Assembly (NCBI GenBank): GCA_025617745.1
Contig: CM046858.1
Span: 38,592,350-38,656,349 of the forward strand
Length of the DNA stretch: 64,000 bases
Source of the DNA: Heliocidaris erythrogramma
Lineage: Eukaryota > Echinodermata > Echinoidea > Camarodonta > Echinometridae
Direction: 5' to 3'
Part shown: piece after piece, positions 44,405 through 55,492 of the stretch
Layout of the letters: each line of letters starts with the position of its first letter
Position numbering within the stretch: position 1 is the stretch's first letter
The notes under the pieces: model-generated
Databases searched by the model: none
What the model saw: the letters and a program-made list of their open reading frames with translations, nothing else
What the model was told of the DNA's origin: nothing
Made by a program: the position numbers and the translations under genes

Positions 44405-45544
44405 ATGAGGAGCATCAATCTGCCCTCCCCACAGATTGTTTTCTACAATCATAACCGTGGTCGAAAACAGTCTGCTGTTTTAATTTCATACGATCTTAAC
44501 AGCACTCCCAACGGCAACGAACAAAATGAATTCGAGTCTGTTGACTTTGATTTCATATTTCCAGATGGGGGTGGAATAGGGAAACGAGTAATCGCTGCTA
44601 CTTATTCTGAACGTAAGCATGCTGAAGAGAGGGTGTTAGATTCATTTGAGCTGCATTTAAAAAATCTGTGCCGGAACAAGTCTTATAAACTAAGGTTGTT
44701 TACGTATTATTCATGCTGTAATAAATGTACCCTTAGAGTGGAAGAATTTGTGAAGGAAATGCAATGTTACTGTGAGAAGGTGGAACTTTCTATCGAATAT
44801 GTTGAAACGTACTACTCGCCAAGGATGACAAGCCAAGAATCCGAACGGGCATTTGAAAATTTCCTTGCTCTTCAAGACAAGCTGACAGATGTCACCGTAT
44901 GTCGTAAGACCAATGCCCTCTCGAAAACAAATTTCTTTTATCATGAAATGGAAAGTAAGACCCGTATGAACTACGAAGATACATTCTCAAGCATCATTCG
45001 ACCATCTTGTAGATCTGTTAATAAAAGATTTTGCAAAAACTGGGTTTGTTATATTCCTGGAAAGGGTGGATTACATCTATACCCCCTTTTAATCAATCTT
45101 CCTCCAGTTTTGAAATACAACCACGACGGTGCTTGCACCAAAATAGTAGAAAACGGGGATAAAAATGGGCCATTGCATTTTTCAATTTCCGATGGCATCA
45201 GTGATATTGAGGTGAAGCCCTTTGTATTCCTGTCCTCCTATGATGGTTGCTTTACTTTGCCTTTTGAGTCCTGTCCAAAAACCAAAGTGGAAGCAGGAAA
45301 TGAAAAGATCGTTATAAACAATAAATGCATAGCTTTAAAAAATGCCATTCCGTACAGTGGGTATATACTACATGGAAAAACAATTGACTTAGAATTGGGC
45401 TTTTGTGATAATCCGTATGTTGAATACGAAGACAAAGATACACTACTTCCTAATCCCACATTTCAGGACAATTTTCTTGAGAGTCAAGTAGTTGAAATCA
45501 TACCTGAAAGAATAAAGGATCAAAATGACAGGGAACTTTGGTAA
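44405..45544 (+). CDS. AID/APOBEC-like deaminase, array copy 1
   Basis: An intact intronless ORF of 379 codons. The N-terminal half fits the AID/APOBEC deaminase fold: a first strand R-G-R-K-Q-S-A-V-L-I near 18-27, then H72-A73-E74 (zinc ligand and proton-shuttle Glu), then T-Y-Y-S-C-C-N-K-C at 100-108 with C105 and C108 as likely zinc ligands. The H72 to C105 distance of 33 is close to that in AID, but the usual Pro before the first Cys is Cys104. Residues about 170-379 form a second region with conserved cysteines (202, 210, 215, 244, 282, 290, 308, 334) that I do not recognise. There is no signal peptide or membrane segment. In other animals such enzymes deaminate cytosine in DNA or RNA, in immunity or editing; activity here is inferred. 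This copy has Val133 where all others have Ala, and Glu368. Confidence 0.75.
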   Translation: MRSINLPSPQIVFYNHNRGRKQSAVLISYDLNSTPNGNEQNEFESVDFDFIFPDGGGIGKRVIAATYSERKHAEERVLDSFELHLKNLCRNKSYKLRLFTYYSCCNKCTLRVEEFVKEMQCYCEKVELSIEYVETYYSPRMTSQESERAFENFLALQDKLTDVTVCRKTNALSKTNFFYHEMESKTRMNYEDTFSSIIRPSCRSVNKRFCKNWVCYIPGKGGLHLYPLLINLPPVLKYNHDGACTKIVENGDKNGPLHFSISDGISDIEVKPFVFLSSYDGCFTLPFESCPKTKVEAGNEKIVINNKCIALKNAIPYSGYILHGKTIDLELGFCDNPYVEYEDKDTLLPNPTFQDNFLESQVVEIIPERIKDQNDRELW

Positions 45545-46622
45545 GTGAACAGTTTTGTGTCAGACCTCTGAGCGATACAATGAAAGCCATGTTGTGTACA
45601 TGAGAATGATGACAGAATGGTATATTGCAATATAAACACGGAGAAGGAAATATGCTTAATTGATAAAGCATTGGACAAAATTGAAGAGAAAGTGACTGAA
45701 AGTTTACTAAAGGTCAATTTTGACAGTACATTGGATACATGTACATTTCATATCGAACTTTACTGGGAGCAATCAATTGTCAGAGATGTGTAATGTTCCC
45801 ATTTGTGATGAACCTGTGCATAGGGGTGTCAGTGTTTTAGAAGTAAAAATTGATAATAATTACGGGTTATGCTGATGATACTGTAACTATATGTGTATAC
45901 GGAGAATAGAGAACAACGCAAAAATTGCATTCATGATCTAAAAGATGGCACTAGTTGCTAGCAAGGCAATATACTGGCTATGTCAAGTCCTGTTTATGGA
46001 ACAGAAACAAGGACAGAAAAGGGTTTAAAAAAAGGAGTCGAAAATATGTCATGGAGCACTTTTAAGCCAAAAACCATGAAAAGAAAGGAAAAGAATTTTC
46101 CTTTCTTTACATCACAAGTGGGAACTTTAAACACAAGAATATAGGCCTACGCAGACGACTGTGTTATCTACTCCGACATCAAGACACAACTCGACGCGAC
46201 TAACCTACAGGACGACTTGGACAGACTTTCTGCATTGTGTGGGAATTCGATCCCCGACCAGACGATTTATTATGTCATACTTAATGCATGAAGTGTTCGA
46301 GCATGTATCGAGCATACACGAGCAGGTTTGTCAGGACGGTGACTTTTATACTATAGAGCGGACACGATTTATCCAACCCCCAAAAAAATTAGATACCCCC
46401 CGAAAAAAAAACAGAAAAGAAAAGAAAAAAAGAAAAAAAGAGTTTTTATTAAATAATATATGGCATATGTCGATATATTTTCCATTTTTTATTTTTTATT
46501 ACTTATAAGTATATAATTTCTGTAAGTATAAATTTTTATATTTTTTGGGCTCCAAACTGACTAAACGCACAAAATCTTTACCGTTGGACGTTTGTACTTT
46601 TGATTGTACTCCAAGATCGTGA

Positions 46623-47762
46623 ATGAGGAGCATCAATCTGCCCTCCCCACAGATTGTTTTCTACAATCATAACCGTGGTCGAAAACAGTCTGCTGTTTTA
46701 ATTTCATACGATCTTAACGGCACTCCCAACGGCAACGAACAAAATGAATTCGAGTCTGTTGACTTTGATTTCATATTTCCAGATGGGGGTGGAATAGGGA
46801 AACGAGTAATCGCTGCTACTTATTCTGAACGTAAGCATGCTGAAGAGAGGGTGTTAGATTCATTTGAGCTGCATTTAAAAAATCTGTGCCGGAACAAGTC
46901 TTATAAACTAAGGTTGTTTACGTATTATTCATGCTGTAATAAATGTACCCTTAGAGTGGAAGAATTTGTGAAGGAAATGCAATGTTACTGTGAGAAGGTG
47001 GAACTTTCTATCGAATATGCTGAAACGTACTACTCGCCAAGGATGACAAGCCAAGAATCCGAACGGGCATTTGAAAATTTCCTTGCTCTTCAAGACAAGC
47101 TGACAGATGTCACCGTATGTCGTAAGACCAATGCCCTCTCGAAAACAAATTTCTTTTATCATGAAATGGAAAGTAAGACCCGTATGAACTACGAAGATAC
47201 ATTCTCAAGCATCATTCGACCATCTTGTAGATCTGTTAATAAAAGATTTTGCAAAAACTGGGTTTGTTATATTCCTGGAAAGGGTGGATTACATCTATAC
47301 CCCCTTTTAATCAATCTTCCTCCAGTTTTGAAATACAACCACGACGGTGCTTGCACCAAAATAGTAGAAAACGGGGATAAAAATGGGCCATTGCATTTTT
47401 CAATTTCCGATGGCATCAGTGATATTGAGGTGAAGCCCTTTGTATTCCTGTCCTCCTATGATGGTTGCTTTACTTTGCCTTTTGAGTCCTGTCCAAAAAC
47501 CAAAGTGGAAGCAGGAAATGAAAAGATCGTTATAAACAATAAATGCATAGCTTTAAAAAATGCCATTCCGTACAGTGGGTATATACTACATGGAAAAACA
47601 ATTGACTTAGAATTGGGCTTTTGTGATAATCCGTACGTTGAATACGAAGACAAAGATACACTACTTCCTAATCCCACATTTCAGGACAATTTTCTTGAGA
47701 GTCAAGTAGTTGAAATCATACCTGAAAGAATAAAGGATCAAAATGACAGGGAACTTTGGTAA
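46623..47762 (+). CDS. AID/APOBEC-like deaminase, array copy 2
   Basis: Same 379-codon ORF with H72-A-E74, C105 and C108 unchanged. Its private difference is Gly33 where the other copies have Ser33. It carries Glu368, as do copies 1 and 4. No stop, shift or intron interrupts it. The spacer before it has CACTTTTAAG where copy 1 has CAGTTTTAAG. Confidence 0.75.
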   Translation: MRSINLPSPQIVFYNHNRGRKQSAVLISYDLNGTPNGNEQNEFESVDFDFIFPDGGGIGKRVIAATYSERKHAEERVLDSFELHLKNLCRNKSYKLRLFTYYSCCNKCTLRVEEFVKEMQCYCEKVELSIEYAETYYSPRMTSQESERAFENFLALQDKLTDVTVCRKTNALSKTNFFYHEMESKTRMNYEDTFSSIIRPSCRSVNKRFCKNWVCYIPGKGGLHLYPLLINLPPVLKYNHDGACTKIVENGDKNGPLHFSISDGISDIEVKPFVFLSSYDGCFTLPFESCPKTKVEAGNEKIVINNKCIALKNAIPYSGYILHGKTIDLELGFCDNPYVEYEDKDTLLPNPTFQDNFLESQVVEIIPERIKDQNDRELW

Positions 47763-48840
47763 GTGAACAGTTTTGTGTCAGACCTCTGAGCGATACAATG
47801 AAAGCCATGTTGTGTACATGAGAATGATGACAGAATGGTATATTGCAATATAAACACGGAGAAGGAAATATGCTTAATTGATAAAGCATTGGACAAAATT
47901 GAAGAGAAAGTGACTGAAAGTTTACTAAAGGTCAATTTTGACAGTACATTGGATACATGTACATTTCATATCGAACTTTACTGGGAGCAATCAATTGTCA
48001 GAGATGTGTAATGTTCCCATTTGTGATGAACCTGTGCATAGGGGTGTCAGTGTTTTAGAAGTAAAAATTGATAATAATTACGGGTTATGCTGATGATACT
48101 GTAACTATATGTGTATACGGAGAATAGAGAACAACGCAAAAATTGCATTCATGATCTAAAAGATGGCACTAGTTGCTAGCAAGGCAATATACTGGCTATG
48201 TCAAGTCCTGTTTATGGAACAGAAACAAGGACAGAAAAGGGTTTAAAAAAAAGAGTCGAAAATATGTCATGGAGCACTTTTAAGCCAAAAACCATGAAAA
48301 GAAAGGAAAAGAATTTTCCTTTCTTTACATCACAAGTGGGAACTTTAAACACAAGAATATAGGCCTACGCAGACGACTGTGTTATCTACTCCGACATCAA
48401 GACACAACTCGACGCGACTAACCTACAGGACGACTTGGACAGACTTTCTGCATTGTGTGGGAATTCGATCCCCGACCAGAAGATTTATTATGTCATACTT
48501 AATGCATGAAGTGTTCGAGCATGTATCGAGCATACACGAGCAGGTTTGTCAGGACGGTGACTTTTATACTATAGAGCGGACACGATTTATCCAACCCCCC
48601 AAAAAATTAGATACCCCCCGAAAAAAAAACAGAAAAGAAAAGAAAAAAAGAAAAAAAGAGTTTTTATTAAATAATATATGGCATATGTCGATATATTTTC
48701 CATTTTTTATTTTTTATTACTTATAAGTATATAATTTCTGTAAGTATAAATTTTTATATTTTTTGGGCTCCAAACTGACTAAACGCACAAAATCTTTACC
48801 GTTGGACGTTTGTACTTTTGATTGTACTCCAAGATCGTGA

Positions 48841-49980
48841 ATGAGGAGCATCAATCTGCCCTCCCCACAGATTGTTTTCTACAATCATAACCGTGGTCGA
48901 AAACAGTCTGCTGTTTTAATTTCATACGATCTTAACAGCACTCCCAACGGCAACGAACAAAATGAATTCGAGTCTGTTGACTTTGATTTCATATTTCCAG
49001 ATGGGGGTGGAATAGGGAAACGAGTAATCGCTGCTACTTATTCTGAACGTAAGCATGCTGAAGAGAGGGTGTTAGATTCATTTGAGCTGCATTTAAAAAA
49101 TCTGTGCCGGAACAAGTCTTATAAACTAAGGTTGTTTACGTATTATTCATGCTGTAATAAATGTACCCTTAGAGTGGAAGAATTTGTGAAGGAAATGCAA
49201 TGTTACTGTGAGAAGGTGGAACTTTCTATCGAATATGCTGAAACGTACTACTCGCCAAGGATGACAAGCCAAGAATCCGAACGGGCATTTGAAAATTTCC
49301 TTGCTCTTCAAGACAAGCTGACAGATGTCACCGTATGTCGTAAGACCAATGCCCTCTCGAAAACAAATTTCTTTTATCATGAAATGGAAAGTAAGACCCG
49401 TATGAACTACGAAGATACATTCTCAAGCATCATTCGACCATCTTGTAGATCTGTTAATAAAAGATTTTGCAAAAACTGGGTTTGTTATATTCCTGGAAAG
49501 GGTGGATTACATCTATACCCCCTTTTAATCAATCTTCCTCCAGTTTTGAAATACAACCACGACGGTGCTTGCACCAAAATAGTAGAAAACGGGGATAAAA
49601 ATGGGCCATTGCATTTTTCAATTTCCGATGGCATCAGTGATATTGAGGTGAAGCCCTTTGTATTTCTGTCCTCCTATGATGGTTGCTTTACTTTGCCTTT
49701 TGAGTCCTGTCCAAAAACCAAAGTGGAAGCAGGAAATGAAAAGATCGTTATAAACAATAAATGCATAGCTTTAAAAAATGCCATTCCGTACAGTGGGTAT
49801 ATACTACATGGAAAAACAATTGACTTAGAATTGGGCTTTTGTGATAATCCGTACGTTGAATACGAAGACAAAGATACACTACTTCCTAATCCCACATTTC
49901 AGGACAATTTTCTTGAGAGTCAAGTAGTTGAAATCATACCTAAAAGAATAAAGGATCAAAATGACAGGGAACTTTGGTAA
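48841..49980 (+). CDS. AID/APOBEC-like deaminase, array copy 3
   Basis: Intact, with the catalytic motif unchanged. It has Lys368 (GAA to AAA), a private silent C-to-T near 49665 and a C-to-A just after the stop. Two spacer variants upstream (G-to-A at 48252 and C-to-A at 48481) are shared only with the unit of copy 5, linking units 3 and 5 more closely to each other than to unit 4 between them. Confidence 0.75.
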   Translation: MRSINLPSPQIVFYNHNRGRKQSAVLISYDLNSTPNGNEQNEFESVDFDFIFPDGGGIGKRVIAATYSERKHAEERVLDSFELHLKNLCRNKSYKLRLFTYYSCCNKCTLRVEEFVKEMQCYCEKVELSIEYAETYYSPRMTSQESERAFENFLALQDKLTDVTVCRKTNALSKTNFFYHEMESKTRMNYEDTFSSIIRPSCRSVNKRFCKNWVCYIPGKGGLHLYPLLINLPPVLKYNHDGACTKIVENGDKNGPLHFSISDGISDIEVKPFVFLSSYDGCFTLPFESCPKTKVEAGNEKIVINNKCIALKNAIPYSGYILHGKTIDLELGFCDNPYVEYEDKDTLLPNPTFQDNFLESQVVEIIPKRIKDQNDRELW

Positions 49981-51058
49981 GTGAACAGTTTTGTGTAAGA
50001 CCTCTGAGCGATACAATGAAAGCCATGTTGTGTACATGAGAATGATGACAGAATGGTATATTGCAATATAAACACGGAGAAGGAAATATGCTTAATTGAT
50101 AAAGCATTGGACAAAATTGAAGAGAAAGTGACTGAAAGTTTACTAAAGGTCAATTTTGACAGTACATTGGATACATGTACATTTCATATCGAACTTTACT
50201 GGGAGCAATCAATTGTCAGAGATGTGTAATGTTCCCATTTGTGATGAACCTGTGCATAGGGGTGTCAGTGTTTTAGAAGTAAAAATTGATAATAATTACG
50301 GGTTATGCTGATGATACTGTAACTATATGTGTATACGGAGAATAGAGAACAACGCAAAAATTGCATTCATGATCTAAAAGATGGCACTAGTTGCTAGCAA
50401 GGCAATATACTGGCTATGTCAAGTCCTGTTTATGGAACAGAAACAAGGACAGAAAAGGGTTTAAAAAAAGGAGTCGAAAATATGTCATGGAGCACTTTTA
50501 AGCCAAAAACCATGAAAAGAAAGGAAAAGAATTTTCCTTTCTTTACATCACAAGTGGGAACTTTAAACACAAGAATATAGGCCTACGCAGACGACTGTGT
50601 TATCTACTCCGACATCAAGACACAACTCGACGCGACTAACCTACAGGACGACTTGGACAGACTTTCTGCATTGTGTGGGAATTCGATCCCCGACCAGACG
50701 ATTTATTATGTCATACTTAATGCATGAAGTGTTCGAGCATGTATCGAGCATACACGAGCAGGTTTGTCAGGACGGTGACTTTTATACTATAGAGCGGACA
50801 CGATTTATCCAACCCCCAAAAAAATTAGATACCCCCCGAAAAAAAAACAGAAAAGAAAAGAAAAAAAGAAAAAAAGAGTTTTTATTAAATAATATATGGC
50901 ATATGTCGATATATTTTCCATTTTTTATTTTTTATTACTTATAAGTATATAATTTCTGTAAGTATAAATTTTTATATTTTTTGGGCTCCAAACTGACTAA
51001 ACGCACAAAATCTTTACCGTTGGACGTTTGTACTTTTGATTGTACTCCAAGATCGTGA

Positions 51059-52198
51059 ATGAGGAGCATCAATCTGCCCTCCCCACAGATTGTTTTCTAC
51101 AATCATAACCGTGGTCGAAAACAGTCTGCTGTTTTAATTTCATACGATCTTAACAGCACTCCCAACGGCAACGAACAAAATGAATTCGAGTCTGTTGACT
51201 TTGATTTCATATTTCCAGATGGGGGTGGAATAGGGAAACGAGTAATCGCTGCTACTTATTCTGAACGTAAGCATGCTGAAGAGAGGGTGTTAGATTCATT
51301 TGAGCTGCATTTAAAAAATCTGTGCCGGAACAAGTCTTATAAACTAAGGTTGTTTACGTATTATTCATGCTGTAATAAATGTACCCTTAGAGTGGAAGAA
51401 TTTGTGAAGGAAATGCAATGTTACTGTGAGAAGGTGGAACTTTCTATCGAATATGCTGAAACGTACTACTCGCCAAGGATGACAAGCCAAGAATCCGAAC
51501 GGGCATTTGAAAATTTCCTTGCTCTTCAAGACAAGCTGACAGATGTCACCGTATGTCGTAAGACCAATGCCCTCTCGAAAACAAATTTCTTTTATCATGA
51601 AATGGAAAGTAAGACCCGTATGAACTACGAAGATACATTCTCAAGCATCATTCGACCATCTTGTAGATCTGTTAATAAAAGATTTTGCAAAAACTGGGTT
51701 TGTTATATTCCTGGAAAGGGTGGATTACATCTATACCCCCTTTTAATCAATCTTCCTCCAGTTTTGAAATACAACCACGACGGTGCTTGCACCAAAATAG
51801 TAGAAAACGGGGATAAAAATGGGCCATTGCATTTTTCAATTTCCGATGGCATCAGTGATATTGAGGTGAAGCCCTTTGTATTCCTGTCCTCCTATGATGG
51901 TTGCTTTACTTTGCCTTTTGAGTCCTGTCCAAAAACCAAAGTGGAAGCAGGAAATGAAAAGATCGTTATAAACAATAAATGCATAGCTTTAAAAAATGCC
52001 ATTCCGTACAGTGGGTATATACTACATGGAAAAACAATTGACTTAGAATTGGGCTTTTGTGATAATCCGTACGTTGAATACGAAGACAAAGATACACTAC
52101 TTCCTAATCCCACATTTCAGGACAATTTTCTTGAGAGTCAAGTAGTTGAAATCATACCTGAAAGAATAAAGGATCAAAATGACAGGGAACTTTGGTAA
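51059..52198 (+). CDS. AID/APOBEC-like deaminase, array copy 4
   Basis: Intact and without a private amino-acid change that I can see: Ser33, Ala133 and Glu368. It is the last copy with Glu368; every later copy has Lys368. Confidence 0.75.
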   Translation: MRSINLPSPQIVFYNHNRGRKQSAVLISYDLNSTPNGNEQNEFESVDFDFIFPDGGGIGKRVIAATYSERKHAEERVLDSFELHLKNLCRNKSYKLRLFTYYSCCNKCTLRVEEFVKEMQCYCEKVELSIEYAETYYSPRMTSQESERAFENFLALQDKLTDVTVCRKTNALSKTNFFYHEMESKTRMNYEDTFSSIIRPSCRSVNKRFCKNWVCYIPGKGGLHLYPLLINLPPVLKYNHDGACTKIVENGDKNGPLHFSISDGISDIEVKPFVFLSSYDGCFTLPFESCPKTKVEAGNEKIVINNKCIALKNAIPYSGYILHGKTIDLELGFCDNPYVEYEDKDTLLPNPTFQDNFLESQVVEIIPERIKDQNDRELW

Positions 52199-53275
52199 GT
52201 GAACAGTTTTGTGTCAGACCTCTGAGCGATACAATGAAAGCCATGTTGTGTACATGAGAATGATGACAGAATGGTATATTGCAATATAAACACGGAGAAG
52301 GAAATATGCTTAATTGATAAAGCATTGGACAAAATTGAAGAGAAAGTGACTGAAAGTTTACTAAAGGTCAATTTTGACAGTACATTGGATACATGTACAT
52401 TTCATATCGAACTTTACTGGGAGCAATCAATTGTCAGAGATGTGTAATGTTCCCATTTGTGATGAACCTGTGCATAGGGGTGTCAGTGTTTTAGAAGTAA
52501 AAATTGATAATAATTACGGGTTATGCTGATGATACTGTAACTATATGTGTATACGGAGAATAGAGAACAACGCAAAAATTGCATTCATGATCTAAAAGAT
52601 GGCACTAGTTGCTAGCAAGGCAATATACTGGCTATGTCAAGTCCTGTTTATGGAACAGAAACAAGGACAGAAAAGGGTTTAAAAAAAAGAGTCGAAAATA
52701 TGTCATGGAGCACTTTTAAGCCAAAAACCATGAAAAGAAAGGAAAAGAATTTTCCTTTCTTTACATCACAAGTGGGAACTTTAAACACAAGAATATAGGC
52801 CTACGCAGACGACTGTGTTATCTACTCCGACATCAAGACACAACTCGACGCGACTAACCTACAGGACGACTTGGACAGACTTTCTGCATTGTGTGGGAAT
52901 TCGATCCCCGACCAGAAGATTTATTATGTCATACTTAATGCATGAAGTGTTCGAGCATGTATCGAGCATACACGAGCAGGTTTGTCAGGACGGTGACTTT
53001 TATACTATAGAGCGGACACGATTTATCCAACCCCCAAAAAATTAGATACCCCCCGAAAAAAAAACAGAAAAGAAAAGAAAAAAAGAAAAAAAGAGTTTTT
53101 ATTAAATAATATATGGCATATGTCGATATATTTTCCATTTTTTATTTTTTATTACTTATAAGTATATAATTTCTGTAAGTATAAATTTTTATATTTTTTG
53201 GGCTCCAAACTGACTAAACGCACAAAATCTTTACCGTTGGACGTTTGTACTTTTGATTGTACTCCAAGATCGTGA

Positions 53276-54415
53276 ATGAGGAGCATCAATCTGCCCTCCC
53301 CACAGATTGTTTTCTACAATCATAACCGTGGTCGAAAACAGTCTGCTGTTTTAATTTCATACGATCTTAACAGCACTCCCAACGGCAACGAACAAAATGA
53401 ATTCGAGTCTGTTGACTTTGATTTCATATTTCCAGATGGGGGTGGAATAGGGAAACGAGTAATCGCTGCTACTTATTCTGAACGTAAGCATGCTGAAGAG
53501 AGGGTGTTAGATTCATTTGAGCTGCATTTAAAAAATCTGTGCCGGAACAAGTCTTATAAACTAAGGTTGTTTACGTATTATTCATGCTGTAATAAATGTA
53601 CCCTTAGAGTGGAAGAATTTGTGAAGGAAATGCAATGTTACTGTGAGAAGGTGGAACTTTCTATCGAATATGCTGAAACGTACTACTCGCCAAGGATGAC
53701 AAGCCAAGAATCCGAACGGGCATTTGAAAATTTCCTTGCTCTTCAAGACAAGCTGACAGATGTCACCGTATGTCGTAAGACCAATGCCCTCTCGAAAACA
53801 AATTTCTTTTATCATGAAATGGAAAGTAAGACCCGTATGAACTACGAAGATACATTCTCAAGCATCATTCGACCATCTTGTAGATCTGTTAATAAAAGAT
53901 TTTGCAAAAACTGGGTTTGTTATATTCCTGGAAAGGGTGGATTACATCTATACCCCCTTTTAATCAATCTTCCTCCAGTTTTGAAATACAACCACGACGG
54001 TGCTTGCACCAAAATAGTAGAAAACGGGGATAAAAATGGGCCATTGCATTTTTCAATTTCCGATGGCATCAGTGATATTGAGGTGAAGCCCTTTGTATTC
54101 CTGTCCTCCTATGATGGTTGCTTTACTTTGCCTTTTGAGTCCTGTCCAAAAACCAAAGTGGAAGCAGGAAATGAAAAGATCGTTATAAACAATAAATGCA
54201 TAGCTTTAAAAAATGCCATTCCGTACAGTGGGTATATACTACATGGAAAAACAATTGACTTAGAATTGGGCTTTTGTGATAATCCGTACGTTGAATACGA
54301 AGACAAAGATACACTACTTCCTAATCCCACATTTCAGGACAATTTTCTTGAGAGTCAAGTAGTTGAAATCATACCTAAAAGAATAAAGGATCAAAATGAC
54401 AGGGAACTTTGGTAA
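53276..54415 (+). CDS. AID/APOBEC-like deaminase, array copy 5
   Basis: Intact, with Lys368. The spacer upstream shares the G-to-A (52688) and C-to-A (52917) variants with unit 3. It has one A fewer in the CCCCCAAAAAATTAG string, making the unit 2217 bp. Confidence 0.75.
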   Translation: MRSINLPSPQIVFYNHNRGRKQSAVLISYDLNSTPNGNEQNEFESVDFDFIFPDGGGIGKRVIAATYSERKHAEERVLDSFELHLKNLCRNKSYKLRLFTYYSCCNKCTLRVEEFVKEMQCYCEKVELSIEYAETYYSPRMTSQESERAFENFLALQDKLTDVTVCRKTNALSKTNFFYHEMESKTRMNYEDTFSSIIRPSCRSVNKRFCKNWVCYIPGKGGLHLYPLLINLPPVLKYNHDGACTKIVENGDKNGPLHFSISDGISDIEVKPFVFLSSYDGCFTLPFESCPKTKVEAGNEKIVINNKCIALKNAIPYSGYILHGKTIDLELGFCDNPYVEYEDKDTLLPNPTFQDNFLESQVVEIIPKRIKDQNDRELW

Positions 54416-55492
54416 GTGAACAGTTTTGTGTCAGACCTCTGAGCGATACAATGAAAGCCATGTTGTGTACATGAGAATGATGACAGAATGGTATATTGCA
54501 ATATAAACACGGAGAAGGAAATATGCTTAATTGATAAAGCATTGGACAAAATTGAAGAGAAAGTGACTGAAAGTTTACTAAAGGTCAATTTTGACAGTAC
54601 ATTGGATACATGTACATTTCATATCGAACTTTACTGGGAGCAATCAATTGTCAGAGATGTGTAATGTTCCCATTTGTGATGAACCTGTGCATAGGGGTGT
54701 CAGTGTTTTAGAAGTAAAAATTGATAATAATTACGGGTTATGCTGATGATACTGTAACTATATGTGTATACGGAGAATAGAGAACAACGCAAAAATTGCA
54801 TTCATGATCTAAAAGATGGCACTAGTTGCTAGCAAGGCAATATACTGGCTATGTCAAGTCCTGTTTATGGAACAGAAACAAGGACAGAAAAGGGTTTAAA
54901 AAAAGGAGTCGAAAATATGTCATGGAGCACTTTTAAGCCAAAAACCATGAAAAGAAAGGAAAAGAATTTTCCTTTCTTTACATCACAAGTGGGAACTTTA
55001 AACACAAGAATATAGGCCTACGCAGACGACTGTGTTATCTACTCCGACATCAAGACACAACTCGACGCGACTAACCTACAGGACGACTTGGACAGACTTT
55101 CTGCATTGTGTGGGAATTCGATCCCCGACCAGACGATTTATTATGTCATACTTAATGCATGAAGTGTTCGAGCATGTATCGAGCATACACGAGCAGGTTT
55201 GTCAGGACGGTGACTTTTATACTATAGAGCGGACACGATTTATCCAACCCCCAAAAAATTAGATACCCCCCGAAAAAAAAACAGAAAAGAAAAGAAAAAA
55301 AGAAAAAAAGAGTTTTTATTAAATAATATATGGCATATGTCGATATATTTTCCATTTTTTATTTTTTATTACTTATAAGTATATAATTTCTGTAAGTATA
55401 AATTTTTATATTTTTTGGGCTCCAAACTGACTAAACGCACAAAATCTTTACCGTTGGACGTTTGTACTTTTGATTGTACTCCAAGATCGTGA

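Noticed and set aside
44938..44955. Second catalytic centre at Y-H-E-M-E-S (residues 179-184)
   Set aside because: The spacing is not H-x-E and no P-C-x-x-C-like partner follows at the right distance.
45238..45459. Repeated minus-strand frames of 65-77 codons opposite the array genes
   Set aside because: Antisense shadows of the 379-codon ORF; they recur only because the unit recurs.
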